Origin: Riptortus pedestris
Lineage: Eukaryota; Arthropoda; Insecta; Hemiptera; Alydidae
Assembly: GCA_019009955.1 (NCBI GenBank)
Contig: CM032230.1
Coordinates: 125,961,001-126,025,000, forward strand
Length of the DNA: 64,000 bases
Reading direction: 5' to 3'
How positions within the stretch are numbered: position 1 is the stretch's first letter; each line of letters begins with the position of its first letter. Positions 1 to 11,386 of this stretch are shown piece by piece. Both the position numbers and the translations under genes were made by a program. The notes below the pieces were generated by a model, which was given only the letters and a program-made list of their open reading frames with translations, was not told the DNA's origin and made no database searches.

Positions 1-437
1 ATAACGAATCGCAGGAGCAGAGGTGTTAATCGAAAGTGAAGTTAATTAGTTAGCCAAACAGTATGAGAATCCAATCCCAATGAAAATTAGGAATTGAACT
101 GGCACCACGTGAATAAATTATAATAATCCACAAATTGGTAGGAGCGATGGAGGGAAATGAAGAGATGTGTGAGGGGGGGGGGGCGAAAACCGCTGGCTGT
201 CCGAGAAATGGCAGCTCTAAATTAGGCCCGTGACGTAACGAGCATTCCAGCCCAATCACCTGTACCAGCTGTCATGGCCCCCTTTATCTACCTCACTCCT
301 CTACCTCTATGGCCGGCCGTACTTGAACCTAATCATATTTTCAATAAGGGGAATAAAAGATCATAGTTAGGGAATAACAACAAAAGGGGTTAGTACTTAC
401 TAGATTTATAAAATAATCATAACATCATTTATTTATT
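1..437. other. Unrepeated sequence, no gene recognised
   Basis: No match to the repeat families of the window and no convincing coding frame. The first ~330 bases are less AT-rich and hold a CACGTG E-box at 106-111 and a TGACGTAA CRE-like octamer at 231-238, with a G12 run near 175. Either site could occur by chance. Confidence 0.4.
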
Positions 438-532
438 TTAGCAGATTTCCCTTAAGGGTAATTAGCTATTGAGGTCTTACTCATGAAATGCCCATCGATC
501 CTACCCAGGAGATGACGAAAATGAGGCCCGAT

Positions 533-572
<40 letters not shown>

Positions 573-1043
573 TATATTTGTCTGTTAACGCGGTCGCAAT
601 TTTAGTTTGATCGTTACCAAACTCCATATTTAATCGTTTTATGTAAAAAGAGAGATCAAGTTCGATAATGGCTGACATCGGACCAGTGGAAGGGGGGGGG
701 TGTAGAGGGGGTGTAGAAAATTCAAAATATCTCCGTTATTATGCGTCGGATCAAAAGATTGTATAGAATCAATCATATTGCAAATTAAATTTACTATAAA
801 TATTGTTCTATACATTTATTCTCTATCTTGAATATTAACCGAGATATTTGCATTTGTGTAGTGTATGTGGTCGGCAGAAGTCGGCTATATTCGAGACTTT
901 CATCCGATAGCTAGTTCAGCCGTTTCCGTAACTGAATTGGTTTAGAGATTCGTTACTACTACTGTTATTAGTAAGCAGATTTCTCCATTGTAAAACTTTA
1001 CGTGGGAAATCTCCTTAGTTTACGCATCCCCTGCGTGACGGAC
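438..1043 (+). mobile_element. TA-core repeat, near full length
   Basis: Near-complete copy; strand is given from palindromic end to hairpin end throughout this list. It opens with TTAGCAGATTTCCC and a decayed palindrome, then the CTATTGAGG arm, a (TA)n tract at 537-566, the GACCAGTGG..GGG segment and the TATCTCCGTTATTATGCGTC block. It closes with a terminal hairpin reading GCATCCCCTGC before GACGGAC and a T-rich flank. The family shows no coding capacity. Confidence 0.75.
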
Positions 1044-1150
1044 ATTTTATTTATACAGGAGAACCAGCATCTGGCTCAAAGTTTAACAATGCAAAATACA
1101 AACAGAATTATAGAAAAACAACAGAAAAAGTGAACCCAACAAATAAAAAA

Positions 1151-1905
1151 GTCCGTCTCGCAGGGGCTGCGTAAACTAAGCGGATTTCCAAGTATGTAAA
1201 GGTTTACAATAGATAAATCTACATACTGGTAACACTAGCGTGAATGTTAAGCGAATAAATTCAAACGGTAAGAAGAAATCCTTCAATCAATTTTCAAGTT
1301 AATGATCTCTACAAAGGAAAAAGCCTGAATTGTAAACAGGCCAGCCAACCTCGTAGCGCTAAATAGATATAGTAGATAGACCAAAAAGAAAACATAACAT
1401 ATTAATTTTATAGAAAACTGCTTACTAAAGCTAGTGCTGTATTTTGTAATGAATCAGATCTCAACCACTCAAATTTTAGTAATCCAAGAACAAAAGAAAG
1501 GGGGGGGGCAACTTAATGTATAATATGTGTAATTAAAAGTTCAATGAAAATAATATTTAGTATTTAAGCTTCAAATAATGTGGCTTATTATCTAACTGAC
1601 TGTTGTTTATGTAGTATTAGTAGAAGTGGGGGTTTTCTGTGGGCTGAAAGCTGTAAAATGCAAATATCTCGTGTAAAATTCAAGTTAGAGAATAAATATG
1701 TAGTGATATTTCTAGTAAATTTATTTTGCAATAAGGTTGTTCTTATACAATTTTTCGATCCGACGTATATTGACAGAGATATGTTGAATTTTCGAAATTC
1801 CTCCCCTCTAAACCCCCCCTCTCCCCCTGGTCCGATTTCAGACATTAAGATACTTGATCTTTCTCTCTTCCTCGGGATATTATTGATTATGTCTCTCTTA
1901 GATTC
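1151..1905 (-). mobile_element. TA-core repeat, long subfamily, truncated
   Basis: Begins at the hairpin end (GTCCGTCTCGCAGGGGCTGCG) and runs through the long-subfamily insert, which carries the motif AGTAGAAGTGGGGGTTTTCTG and the atgtggcttatta block, to the GATCCGACGTATA segment. The (TA)n tract and palindromic end are missing. Short open frames on both strands here look incidental. Confidence 0.65.
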
Positions 1906-1946
1906 CGTCCGCAAGCAGGCTGGCACAGGGTAAACTCAAAAAAAAA

Positions 1947-2502
1947 GTCCGTCACGCAGGGGCCGCATAAACTAAGCAGATTTCCCACGTGAAGTTTTAC
2001 AATAGAGAAATTTCAGAATAGAGAGTCAAACAGTTACGGGAACGGCCCGAACTAGCTCTTGACGGAAACTCACGACTAGATCCGAAGTAAGCCGATCTCA
2101 TCTCAGAAGCTGAAAAAAGAAAAATGCAAATATCTCGGTTAATATTCAGGATACAGAATAAATGTATATAAAATTATTTATAGTAAATTTAATTTGCGAT
2201 AAAATTGACTCTATATAATTTTCGATCCGACGTATAGTAACGGAGATATTTCGAATTTTCGAAAATCCTCCCCTCTTAACCTCCTCTCCCACTGGTCCGA
2301 TTTCAGCCATTAACGAACTTGATCTTTATTTCTGCATAAAACGTTTAAATATCGAGTTTGGTAACGATCACACGAAAATTTTGAACGGACCTCATTTTCG
2401 TCATCTCCTGGGTAGGATCGATGGACATTTGAAGAAATTTGTCGAAACTCGCGTCATGACTACGACCTCAATAGCTGATTTCCCTTAAGGGTAATCTGCT
2501 AA
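1947..2502 (-). mobile_element. TA-core repeat, full length but without TA tract
   Basis: Hairpin end GTCCGTCACGCAGGGGCCGC at 1947 and palindromic end TGATTTCCCTTAAGGG near 2475-2494. The central (TA)n has been lost: the arms meet directly at the sequence ACACGAAAATTTTGAACGGAC. This shows the microsatellite is dispensable. Confidence 0.75.
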
Positions 2503-3055
2503 AAAACACCCCGGGTACAGTGAGAGCCATCAGTCTATGGAGACGGCACATTCCAGCTCCTAAACTCAACCAATTCCACAATATAAACAATCATTTTTAT
2601 TTTATTAGAGTTCATTAATGTCAATTAGCATAGGCAAATATTAAGCGCAATCTTCTGAGAAAAGGTCCTTAGGCATTTGCGTGTCTCACATCAGCTCCAT
2701 CCAAGTGTGTGGAGCGTAGCAATTTATAAACATTTCATTTATGAAATGATGTCAGGATGTAACTCATGTTACAATTTCACACATCACATTAGTTAGTTAG
2801 CCATCGCATTAGTTAATTACTCACTCAATGCGGGGTCTAATTATAAAACACTAAAATTTTCAATTATGTCAGACGAGACTTCGTGCAGTTATAATTCATA
2901 TGGAATGTTTGCATGACACCGAAGCTAAATTAAAGTGCATTAAATAAAATCTTAATTGCACGGCTGGCGTCGACATACAAATTGTAAAAACGTTCTTGAA
3001 TCTATGATTTCGTACACGGTTTTGCAGTCAACATAAACCATTACTTGTTTTTATT
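2503..3055. other. Unrepeated spacer between TA-core copies
   Basis: No gene or known repeat recognised. It contains an 18-bp palindrome CATTTCATTTATGAAATG at 2731-2748. Base composition is more even than in the neighbouring repeats. Confidence 0.4.
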
Positions 3056-3175
3056 TTAGCAGATTTCCCTTAAGGGAAATCAGCTATTGAGGTCGTACTC
3101 ATGACGCGAGCTTCGAAAAAATTCTTCAAATGTCCATCGATCCTACCCAGGAGATGACAAAAATTAGGTCCGCTT

Positions 3176-3237
<62 letters not shown>

Positions 3238-3845
3238 GAACGGACCTCATTTTTGTCATCTCCTGGGATATATATATATATATATATATATATTTCTCTG
3301 TTAACGCTCTAGCGGTCGCAATTTTTGTTTGATCGTTACCAAACTCGGAATTAATTCGTTTAATGTAAAAAGGAAGATCAAGTTCGTTAATCGCTGAAAT
3401 CGGACCAGTGGGAGGGGGGGTTTAGAGGGTGGGATTTTTGAAAATTCAAAATATCTCTGTTATTATGCGTCCGATCGAAAAATTGTATAAAATAAATCTT
3501 ATTGCAAATTAAATTTACTATAAATATTGTTCTATACATTTTTTCTGTATCTTGAATATTAACCGAGATATTTGCATTTGTATTCTGCGTGTGATTGCCA
3601 GTAGGCTATGTTCGGACTTTCCGGCGAGAGCTCTGGCGGCCGTTTCCATAACTATCGTCCCTCGTGAATAGGTTTAGAGGTTAGGTTAACTGTTTTTTGG
3701 GGCTAGAAACTACTGGGTTACTACGCCCTAAATAATGTTTTAGGTTTAGAGGTTTCTTACTACTACAGTTGTTATTAGGCAGATTTCTCTATTGCAAAAC
3801 CACGTGGGAAATCTGCTTAGTTTACGCAGCCCCTGCGTGACGGAC
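3056..3845 (+). mobile_element. TA-core repeat with inverted-arm duplication
   Basis: Starts with a perfect copy of the palindrome GATTTCCCTTAAGGGAAATC and ends at the hairpin GCAGCCCCTGC plus GTGACGGAC. The segment next to the first (TA)n (about 3146-3180) is repeated in inverted orientation after the tract (about 3232-3267), followed by a second (TA)n at 3268-3293. Confidence 0.8.
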
Positions 3846-3994
3846 TTTATTTATTTTCTACATCATTTGGAAACAGTTAAAAAAATAATACAAGCACAAT
3901 TTTGTTAATTCGCACAAAGTGAATTTGATCTTTATTCAATGATTTCAAAATATGAGTATAGATTCAACCTACCTAGTATAATAAAAAAAAAAAA

Positions 3995-4332
3995 GTCCGT
4001 CACGCAGGGGCTGCGTTAACTAAGCAGATTTTCCTCGTGGAGATTAATAATAGATAAACCTACATTCTGCTAACACAGCTCCACTGTGAATATTAAGTGA
4101 ATAAACACAAACAGTAATAAGAAATATTTCCGGCGACATATAGTAACGGAGATATTTCTAATTTCCCCCCTCTCTAAACCCCCCCCCTCCCACTGGTCAG
4201 ATTTAAGTCGTTAACGATCTTTTTCGCATGAAACGACTAAATATTTTGGCAACAATCAAACAAAAATTGCGACCGCTAGAGTGGCAACAGTCAAATATAT
4301 AGATAGGTCTATATATATATATATATATATAT
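3995..4332 (-). mobile_element. TA-core repeat, hairpin half
   Basis: Starts at GTCCGTCACGCAGGGGCTGCG after an A-run and ends in a (TA)n tract at 4309-4332, where a LINE 3' end abuts. The palindromic half is absent. Confidence 0.7.
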
Positions 4333-5043
4333 ATTCCTTCCTGAAGTAACCCTACAGGAAGAAAATTTATTAGCCATAGGTCCTGTACAATGATTAGTAC
4401 ATAACGCGTGCTTGATACATAACATTTTTTTTAACAATGAATAACATAAAATATTTGTACAATAAAATGATTTAAAACAAAGAAAAAAAAAAAAAAAGAA
4501 ATGTAAAACAAAATACAAATTTTGGATTCAATGCTGAATATTTAATTAATTTAACTGTGTTTCAGTTTTAAATAATTCAGGAACTCATATATTTCTTCAG
4601 CAAACTATTTTAATTGTTTATTATGTTTATAAAATAAGGCCAATTTTCTTGTCGGCATTTTAATTGGGTTTTAAAGTTTTCTCTTTGGTCTGTTAGTAGT
4701 CTGCAGTCATAGAGCAAGTGTCTGCATGTCTGTTCAGTAGTAAAGTCGCAGTAACAGTTTGGTTGATCTGTTAAGCCAAAACGATTAAAATAAGAATTTG
4801 TTGTTCCGTGTCCAGTTAATAATTGTGTCTAGTAGAAGTCTGTTGATATTAATTTTTGTTCTAAGTACTCTTTAATGTCTGGAATAAATATCTTTAAATG
4901 TTGTCCTTTCATAGCCGTATACCATTTCTGTTACCATGAGTTAATTATGTCAGTAAGTAATTGTATTTTTAAGTGTGATTTTGTTACTTTGTTGTAGCAT
5001 TCTGGAATTTCGGTATCTTTTGACGCTGATTTTGCAGATAAAT
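4333..5043 (-). pseudogene. LINE 3' end, RNase H tail and zinc-knuckle fragment (tandem copy 1)
   Basis: Antisense fragment of a non-LTR retrotransposon. Reading from 5043 down, the decayed protein resembles the end of an RNase H domain ([17 protein letters not shown]), then WQ.KWY, then a C-terminal block near CRLLTDQ that follows a Cys/His knuckle in such elements. The 3' end is a hairpin, CCTTCCTG...CAGGAAGG, at about 4335-4361. RNase H plus this knuckle suggests an I- or R1-like clade, which is an inference. The 5' truncation abuts a (TA)n tract. Stops and frameshifts make it non-functional. Confidence 0.6.
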
Positions 5044-5049
5044 CAGCGA

Positions 5050-5054
<5 letters not shown>

Positions 5055-5115
<61 letters not shown>

Positions 5116-5725
5116 CTGAACGGTCCTCATTTTCGTCATCTCCTGGGATATATATATATATATATATATATATTTCTCTGTTAACGCTCTAGCGGTCGCA
5201 ATTTTTGTTTGATCGTTACCAAACTCGGAATTAATTCGTTTAATGTAAAAAGGAAGATCAAGTTCGTTAATCGCTGAAATCGGACCAGTGGGAGGGGGGG
5301 TTTAGAGGATGGGATTTTTGAAATTTCCAAATATCTCTGTTATTATGCGTCGGATCGAAAAATTGTATTAAATAAATCTTATTGCAAATTAAATTTACTA
5401 TAAATATTGTTCTATACATTTTTTCTGTATCTTGAATATTAACCGAGATATTTGCATTTGTATTCTGCGTGTGATTGCCAGTAGGCTATGTTCGGACTTT
5501 CCGGCGAGAGCTCTGGCGGCCGTTTCCATAACTATCGTCCCTCGTGAATAGGTTTAGAGGTTAGGTTAACTGTTTTTTGGGGCTAGAAACTACTGGGTTA
5601 CTACGCCCTAAATAATGTTTTAGGTTTAGAGGTTTCTTACTACTACAGTTGTTATTAGGCAGATTTCTCTATTGCAAAACCACGTGGGAAATCTGCTTAG
5701 TTTACGCAGCCCCTGCGTGACGGAC
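5055..5725 (+). mobile_element. TA-core repeat, hairpin half (duplicate)
   Basis: Duplicate of the right part of the copy at 3056-3845. It starts in a ~58-bp (TA)n tract and ends at the CCCCTGCGTGACGGAC terminus. The palindromic end is not part of the duplicated unit. Confidence 0.75.
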
Positions 5726-5871
5726 TTTATTTATTTTCTACATCATTTGGAAACAGTTAAAAAAATAATACAAGCACAATTTTGTTAATTCATACAAAGT
5801 GAATTTGATTTTTATTCAATGATTTCAAAATATGAGTATAGATTCAACCTACCTAGTATAATAAAAAAAAA

Positions 5872-6222
5872 GTCCGTCACGCAGGGGCTGCGTTAGCTAA
5901 GCAGATTTTCCTCGTGGAGATTAACAATAGATAAGTCTACATACCGCTAACACAACTCCACTGTGAATATTAAGTGAATAAACACAAACAGTATTAAGAA
6001 ATATTTCCCTGCCGGCGACATATAGTAACGGAGATATTTCAAATTTCTCCCCCTCTAAACCCCCCCCCTCCCATTGGTCAGATTTAAGTCGTTAACGATC
6101 TTCCTTTTCGCGTGAAACGACTAAATATAGAGTTTGGCAACGATCAAACAAATATTCCGACCGCTAGAGTGTCAGCAGTCAAATATATAGATAGGTCTAT
6201 GTATATATGTATATATATATAT
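5872..6222 (-). mobile_element. TA-core repeat, hairpin half (duplicate)
   Basis: Duplicate of 3995-4332, from GTCCGTCACGCAGGGGCTGCG to a shorter TA-rich tract at 6200-6222. Confidence 0.7.
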
Positions 6223-6935
6223 TCCTTCCTGAAGTAACCCTACAGGAAGAAAATTTATTAGCCATAGGTCCTGTACAATGATTAGTACATAACGCGTGCT
6301 TGATACATAACATTTTTTTTAACTATGAATAACATAAAATATTTGTACAATAAAATTATTTACAACAAAGATAAATAAAAAAAAGAAATGAAAAACAAAA
6401 ACAAATTTTGGATTCAATGCTGAATATTTAATTAATTTAACTGTGTTTCAGTTTTAAATAATTCAGGAACTCATACATTTCTTCAGCAAACTATTGCAAT
6501 TGTTTATTATGTTTATAAAATAAGGCCAATTTTCTTGTCGGCATTTTAATTGGGTTTTAAAGTTTTCTCTTTGGTCTGTTAGTAGTCTGCAGTCATAGAG
6601 CAAGTGTCTGTATGTCTGTTCAGTAGTAAAGTCGCTGTAACAGTTTGGTTGCTCTGTTATGCCAAAACGATTAAAATAAGAATTTGTTGTTCCGTGTCCA
6701 GTTAATAATTGTGTCTAGTAGAAGTCTGTTGATATTAATTTTTGTTCTAAGTACTCTTTAATGTCTGGAATAAATATCTTTAAATGTTGTCCTTTCATAG
6801 CCGTATACCATTTCTGTTACCATGAGTTAATTATGTCAGTAAGTAATTGTGTTTTTAAGTGTGATTTTGTTATTTTGTTGTAGCATTCTGGAATTTTGGT
6901 GTCTTTTGACGCTGATTTTGCAGATAAATCAGAGA

Positions 6936-6937
<2 letters not shown>
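6223..6937 (-). pseudogene. LINE 3' end fragment (tandem copy 2)
   Basis: Duplicate of 4333-5043. On the minus strand, downstream of the TA tract at 6939, one frame reads [20 protein letters not shown] and then KITKSHLKTQLLTDIINSW, which fits the end of an RNase H domain and the linker after it in non-LTR retrotransposons. The 3' hairpin (CCTTCCTG...CAGGAAGG) is at about 6224-6250. No intact ORF remains. Confidence 0.65.

Positions 6938-6938
<1 letters not shown>

Positions 6939-6986
<48 letters not shown>
6939..6986. repeat. (TA)n microsatellite
   Basis: About 24 TA units separating the LINE fragment from the Helitron that follows. Confidence 0.95.
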
Positions 6987-6993
<7 letters not shown>

Positions 6994-7973
6994 GTAACCT
7001 CTGTCTGTACATTGATTTTTTTCGCGAAATTTCACGATAACTTTTCGTTTCACATGTCATAGACACCATAACTGCATTTTGTTTCTTTGGTGTCTGTTTG
7101 TTTGTTTGTTTGTTTATTTGTTTGTTTGTTTGTTACACTTTCACGTATAAACGGCTGAACCGAATTTTATGAAACTTGGTATGTATATTACTACTAGCCC
7201 AACTTAGACTTTAGGCTATATTAATATCCTCTGAGACGAACAGGAGTGGGGGTTATAAGGGAAGCCTGAAAATAGCGATATTTCGTTTCCTATTGTTTTC
7301 ACGGCAATTATGCACATTACAAAAGTTGTTTATTTTGTAATTTAGAGTAACTTTTATTATATGCACTTTTGCCGTATACCGAAGTGTAAATGCGTAATAC
7401 GCTAAAAATTATAGTGGGAGTCAACAATATTATTTGGCACAAAAGACTTAACCGAACCAAATAAAACATCGGTATGTGTATTAGCACTAACGCCTTCCTT
7501 TTAATAAGCCATACTAACATTTCTAGGGACGGGCAGGAGTGGGGGTTATATGGGAGGCCTGAAATTAAAAATAGTGATATTTCGTTTCCTATTAGGGTTT
7601 CGTCAAATATGCACATAACAAAAGTTGTTTATTTTGTTATTTAGAGAAATTTGCTCAACAATTCTTTTCAATATGAACTACCAGGTACCTCACCGGGAAA
7701 AACTAATTGAAATGTATGTTAATATTTTATCCTTAATAATTCAAATCTATGCATAATGCACCGAAAACGGGAAATATGACAATATGGAGGACAGTGAAGT
7801 CATACAAAAAAATAATTTTATTATTAACAAATCCACAGAAACGACGGGTATTAACCCTAAACACTGGGATGGGTAAATGTCAAAATATTGTGCAAAGTAA
7901 AGCCTTGCAAAAGAATACCATCACCAATCAGCCTCAAATGAATTCCCGAGCGAAGCCGGGTATCTGAGCTAGT
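6987..7973 (+). mobile_element. Helitron, non-autonomous, 3' terminus CTAGT
   Basis: The 3' end reads CCCGAGCGAAGCCGGGTATC then TGAGCTAGT, with the GC-rich hairpin (CCCG..CGGG) and CTAGT terminus typical of Helitrons. Near the other end is the sequence AAACGGCTGAACCGAATTTT, common in insect Helitrons. Related antisense copies start at 18708 and 19929. Internally the block 'ACAAAAGTTGTTTATTTTGT' occurs twice (near 7319 and 7618). There is no Rep/helicase coding; the 5' end is placed at the TA tract by comparison with the copy at 18708-19928. Confidence 0.7.
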
Positions 7974-8100
7974 ATATATATATAATTCTGAACGGTCCTC
8001 ATTTTCGTCATCCACTAGGTACGATCGATGGACATTTGAGGAAGTATTTTGAAAATCAAAACGTGACTACGATAAATAGGTGATTTCCCTCAAGGCTAAA
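7974..8100 (-). mobile_element. TA-core repeat, palindromic half
   Basis: Short TA tract, then the CGGTCCTCATTTTCGTCATC arm, a GATCGATGGACATTTGA block and a decayed palindrome (TGATTTCCCTCAAGGC). The hairpin half is missing. Confidence 0.65.
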
Positions 8101-8490
8101 GTTCAACGGAACATCCTTTTTTTTTGTTCACGCGGCAAGAAATAGGAGCTGCCATAAAGTTCATGGATTAAATGAAAGTACTTTGAGCCCTACACCATGT
8201 ATTGCCTTTAATTTATCATCTGCGTTCTACAGCCTTTCAGCTGTATGGCTTTTTACAGTCCGTAATTCATTAGTTGGCCACGGCATACAGTCGTTACTAG
8301 AGAGGAACGCTATGGTTATAAACGACGATTAACGCAAGGTATGAATGCTTTTAGCTTAACGAACCATGAAAGTTCGTTCATCAGCCTAGTATGATGAAAA
8401 GGAATCAAGCATTAAGAATTCCTCTCAAAACCTATACGAGTGAACCATAACTTAAATAAACTAAAATTGAACACTTGAGTCAATTTTCCG
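8101..8490. other. Unrepeated sequence
   Basis: No gene, RNA or known repeat recognised between two TA-core fragments. Confidence 0.4.
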
Positions 8491-8665
8491 GTAAATCTGC
8501 TTATTGCAAATCAGCGTTTAAGGTTATGCTCATGACGAAATTTTCGAAACATTTTCTCAAATGTCCATTAATTCTATCTAAAAAATGACGAAAATGAGCT
8601 TCGTTAATAATAATATATGTATATATAAATTCGAAAAATGAAATATCTCCGTTATTATAAGTCGG
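8491..8665 (+). mobile_element. TA-core repeat, palindromic half, decayed
   Basis: Carries the arm CTCATGACGAAATTTTCGAAA, the ATGTCCATTAATTCTATC block and a short TA-rich tract, then jumps to AAATATCTCCGTTATTATAAG. Internally deleted. Confidence 0.6.
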
Positions 8666-8676
8666 AGGGAAATAAA

Positions 8677-9260
8677 GCCCGTCACGCAGGAGCTGCGTAA
8701 ACTAAGCAGATTTCCCTCGTGATGTTTAACAATAGATAAATATTCGTAATGGCAACACAATAAAACCTTTAATATCAAATAAATCAATACAAACGATAAT
8801 AAGAAACCTCCTGACGGGAGGCGTCTGAAACGTAAACAAACCGGTGTGCCAACTTCTCACTGGAAAGAAAAACAATTACTGAAATATATCAGCATATAAC
8901 ATATTAATTTTATCGAGAACTATTTACTATATCTAGTAATTTATAATGGATCAGAATAATTTTTATTTCAATTAATCAACCAGATCACCAGAACATATTT
9001 GCATTTAATTCGTATAATAAACGTCTCTTGAAAACAATATATGGTATTTAAGCTTAGAATAATGTGGTTTATTACATTACAGAGTGTTGTTTATGTAATA
9101 TGAGTAGGAGTGGGGGTTTCCTGAAGTCTGAAATCTGAAAAATGCAAATATTTCGGTTAATATAAAATATAGAGAATAAATATATATATAACAATATTTA
9201 TAGTGCATTCTGTTTTCAATAAAAATTTTTTTTATACAATTTTCCTTTTTAAACTTTTAC
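8677..9260 (-). mobile_element. TA-core repeat, long subfamily, truncated
   Basis: Hairpin end CGTCACGCAGGAGCTGCG at 8680, followed by the long-subfamily body, including AGTAGGAGTGGGGGTTTCCTG near 9105. The palindromic end is missing. Confidence 0.65.
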
Positions 9261-9384
9261 TGCCCGATATACATACAGTCATCAATAAATGATTTACGTT
9301 CTTTACTCGAAAATGTATATTCCATCTATACTATACTTAGTATTTAACCGTATCTTTCAACTCTAACGATAACATTTGTTAATG

Positions 9385-9627
9385 GCTCAAATAGTGGGGG
9401 AACTCGAAAATTCAAAATATCTCCATTATTATGAATCAGATCAAAACATTTTTCATAGCTGAAATAAAAAGCAAGGTATTTTTAAAGTTTTCGGCATTCA
9501 GTTAACCCCCAGGGGTTTCAGGGTTGTTTTTTTTTCTTAGACATAGAAAATGATCAGATAATATCACCAGTGTTCCACCTGCCATCTGGGAAATCTGATT
9601 TGTTCACGCTTCCCCTGCGTGACGGAC
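9385..9627 (+). mobile_element. TA-core repeat, hairpin end, decayed
   Basis: Contains TATCTCCATTATTATGAATC and ends with the decayed hairpin (CGCTTCCCCTGCG) and TGACGGAC. The middle is diverged. Confidence 0.55.
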
Positions 9628-9952
9628 TTTCTCGAGCTCCACAAAATGCCTGGGCTTTGTAGCCTGAATCTGTCAGGCCACTGGATTATGGGATAGACAG
9701 ATACATATTTGATCCTTGTAAAGTGGGGAATTGTGGGAGCGGCGAGGATGAATGGCCAGAGATCCTTGTAGTGCCGGCGTGTTGGAAGGTTCTGAATTAT
9801 GTTAGGGGATGGCCACTCCACCCTCTTCAAATATATCTCCCGGTCTGGCCCCTTTTCAATTCTCGCACTCCTTCTAGGTATATAATTTCACCTCCATTAC
9901 TGGCAGAGCTAACGTCATCCATGTCGGCTTTCATGGAATTGCTTTGGCCATT
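9628..9952. other. Unique, GC-balanced block between repeats
   Basis: About 325 bases with much higher GC than the surroundings and no match to the repeat families. Overlapping open frames exist on both strands (for example minus 9830-9564) but none resembles a known protein. It may be a conserved non-coding element or an unrecognised repeat. Confidence 0.35.
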
Positions 9953-10620
9953 TTAGCTGGTTCCCCGTAAGGAGAATCAGCTATTGTGGTCGTACTCATG
10001 ACTGGATTTTCGAAAAACATCCTTAAATATCCATCTATCCTACCCAAGACACAACAACATATAGGCTCTAGCGGTCACAATTTTTGTCTTAACTTTACCA
10101 AACTCGTCAAATTAGGGTTCTGTATAAAACTGAAGACATTCTCTATTTACAAATATAAATCCGATGAGAAGAGGTGGGTGGGTGGTCGATAACTTGTTAA
10201 TCAATGATGTTATTATACAATGCATATATATCATCTTGTAAAGATCTGTTGAAAAGAATATTGGGAGTATAAGCTTGGAATAAAGACATTTCAATAATAT
10301 ATTCCGTTATAGATACAGTGCAATAACTGCAAGAGGAATTACTGGACTTTATCGAATACCGGATTACTGGAGACTGAAAATTAAAAAAAAAATGTCAAAT
10401 ACTGTTTTCAACAGATTATTACTACACCAGTTACATCCGAATACGTAATGTGATTATGATTTTTAGTTCTTGTAACGGAAACGTTTATTTGATCTTTACC
10501 ACACCCGATGTTTAAACGCATCAGTAAACATCTAAAATCATAATTCTTATTGGGACTCGAAAATTCAAAATATCTCCATTACAATGAGTCGAATTTTGGA
10601 GTGTTAAAACCCATTTATGT
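9953..10620 (+). mobile_element. TA-core repeat, strongly diverged
   Basis: Starts with a decayed palindrome (TTAGCTGGTTCCCCGTAAGG) and the arm CAGCTATTGTGGTCGTACTC; later contains GGCTCTAGCGGTCACAATTT and TATCTCCATTACAATGAGTC. No TA tract. Confidence 0.55.
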
Positions 10621-10689
10621 TAACTTATTAATAGTCTAAAATTGTTGGTATATGCATTTTTTGTACCCAAGTATTCCAACGACTTATTC

Positions 10690-11112
10690 CTGCTCGGTTC
10701 CTGAAAAATAAAAATAAAAAGCAAAAATCTCGGATAATATACAATATCTGGGAAAACAATTATAGAGAATTAAATTTGCAAGATAAAATATTAAGATTCG
10801 TTCTATAGAATTTTTTCTTCCGAATATTTTCAATTTTGGAATTTCTGCTCTAAACCTTACTTGCCCGATTTCAGCGGGTAGAGAAGTTGATCTTTAGTTT
10901 TACATAAAACATTAAAATAAAGAGTTTGGTAACGATTAAACAAAAATAGTGACCACTAGATCGGTAATACACAAATGTATACACAGTTTTGACCCGATCG
11001 CATTTTCGTGGTCTCATGGGTAGGATTGATGGATATATTAAGACATTTTTCGTAAATCGCCTCATGAGTATAACCTCAATATCTGATTTACCTTAAGGGA
11101 AATTTGCTAAAA
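10690..11112 (-). mobile_element. TA-core repeat, palindromic part, diverged
   Basis: Runs from the ATAATATACAATATCTGGG block through GAGTTTGGTAACGATTAAAC to the end TGATTTACCTTAAGGG. The hairpin end is absent. Confidence 0.55.
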
Positions 11113-11337
11113 ACAGACTATTGGATATAATGATAGAGATCGAAAAATGTTATAGAACCAATCGTGTTAAACTATCGATGTTCCACGATTGTAGTTCTAT
11201 GGATATCGGAGCTCAAATATTAAGCAAGTTACTAGTACATTCTAGGTTTCAGCCTCCAGTAAACCCCAACTACCTCTCATGGTATCTTGACTTAGAAATA
11301 GAGAATATATGGTCAGAGGACATTACTACCGTTTCAT

Positions 11338-11386
11338 ACTGTCCCGTGGGAAATCTGCTTAGTTACGCAGCCCTTGGTTGACGGAC
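11338..11386 (+). mobile_element. TA-core repeat, hairpin terminus only
   Basis: CCCGTGGGAAATCTGCTTAG then a decayed hairpin (CGCAGCCCTTGGTTG) and ACGGAC. An isolated terminus. Confidence 0.6.

Larger units (their letters stand above)
3181..5054. repeat. Tandem duplication, unit 1 (~1.88 kb)
   Basis: This unit and 5055-6938 are near-identical over a TA-core half element, a spacer, a second TA-core half in opposite orientation, and a LINE 3' end. For example TTAACGCTCTAGCGGTCGCA lies at 3301 and again at 5181. Both unit boundaries fall in (TA)n tracts. Confidence 0.85.
5055..6938. repeat. Tandem duplication, unit 2 (~1.88 kb)
   Basis: Second unit of the duplication starting at 3181, with the same order of parts and only scattered substitutions. 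It also contains the (TA)n-flanked inverted fragment CGGTCCTCATTTTCGTCATC at about 5119-5138. Confidence 0.85.

Noticed and set aside
1580..1933. 117-codon plus frame and 112-codon minus frame
   Set aside because: They overlap on opposite strands inside a truncated TA-core copy; no motif, and the frames are not kept in other copies.
3056..3845. CRISPR-like array because of recurrent palindromes
   Set aside because: Spacing is irregular, copies are transposon ends on both strands, and the setting is animal DNA.
4975..5184. Open frames made of repeated Tyr-Ile codons
   Set aside because: Direct translation of (TA)n tracts; the same applies at 6817-7053, 26357-26581, 31221-31444, 31852-32196, 34396-34620 and 42993-43184.
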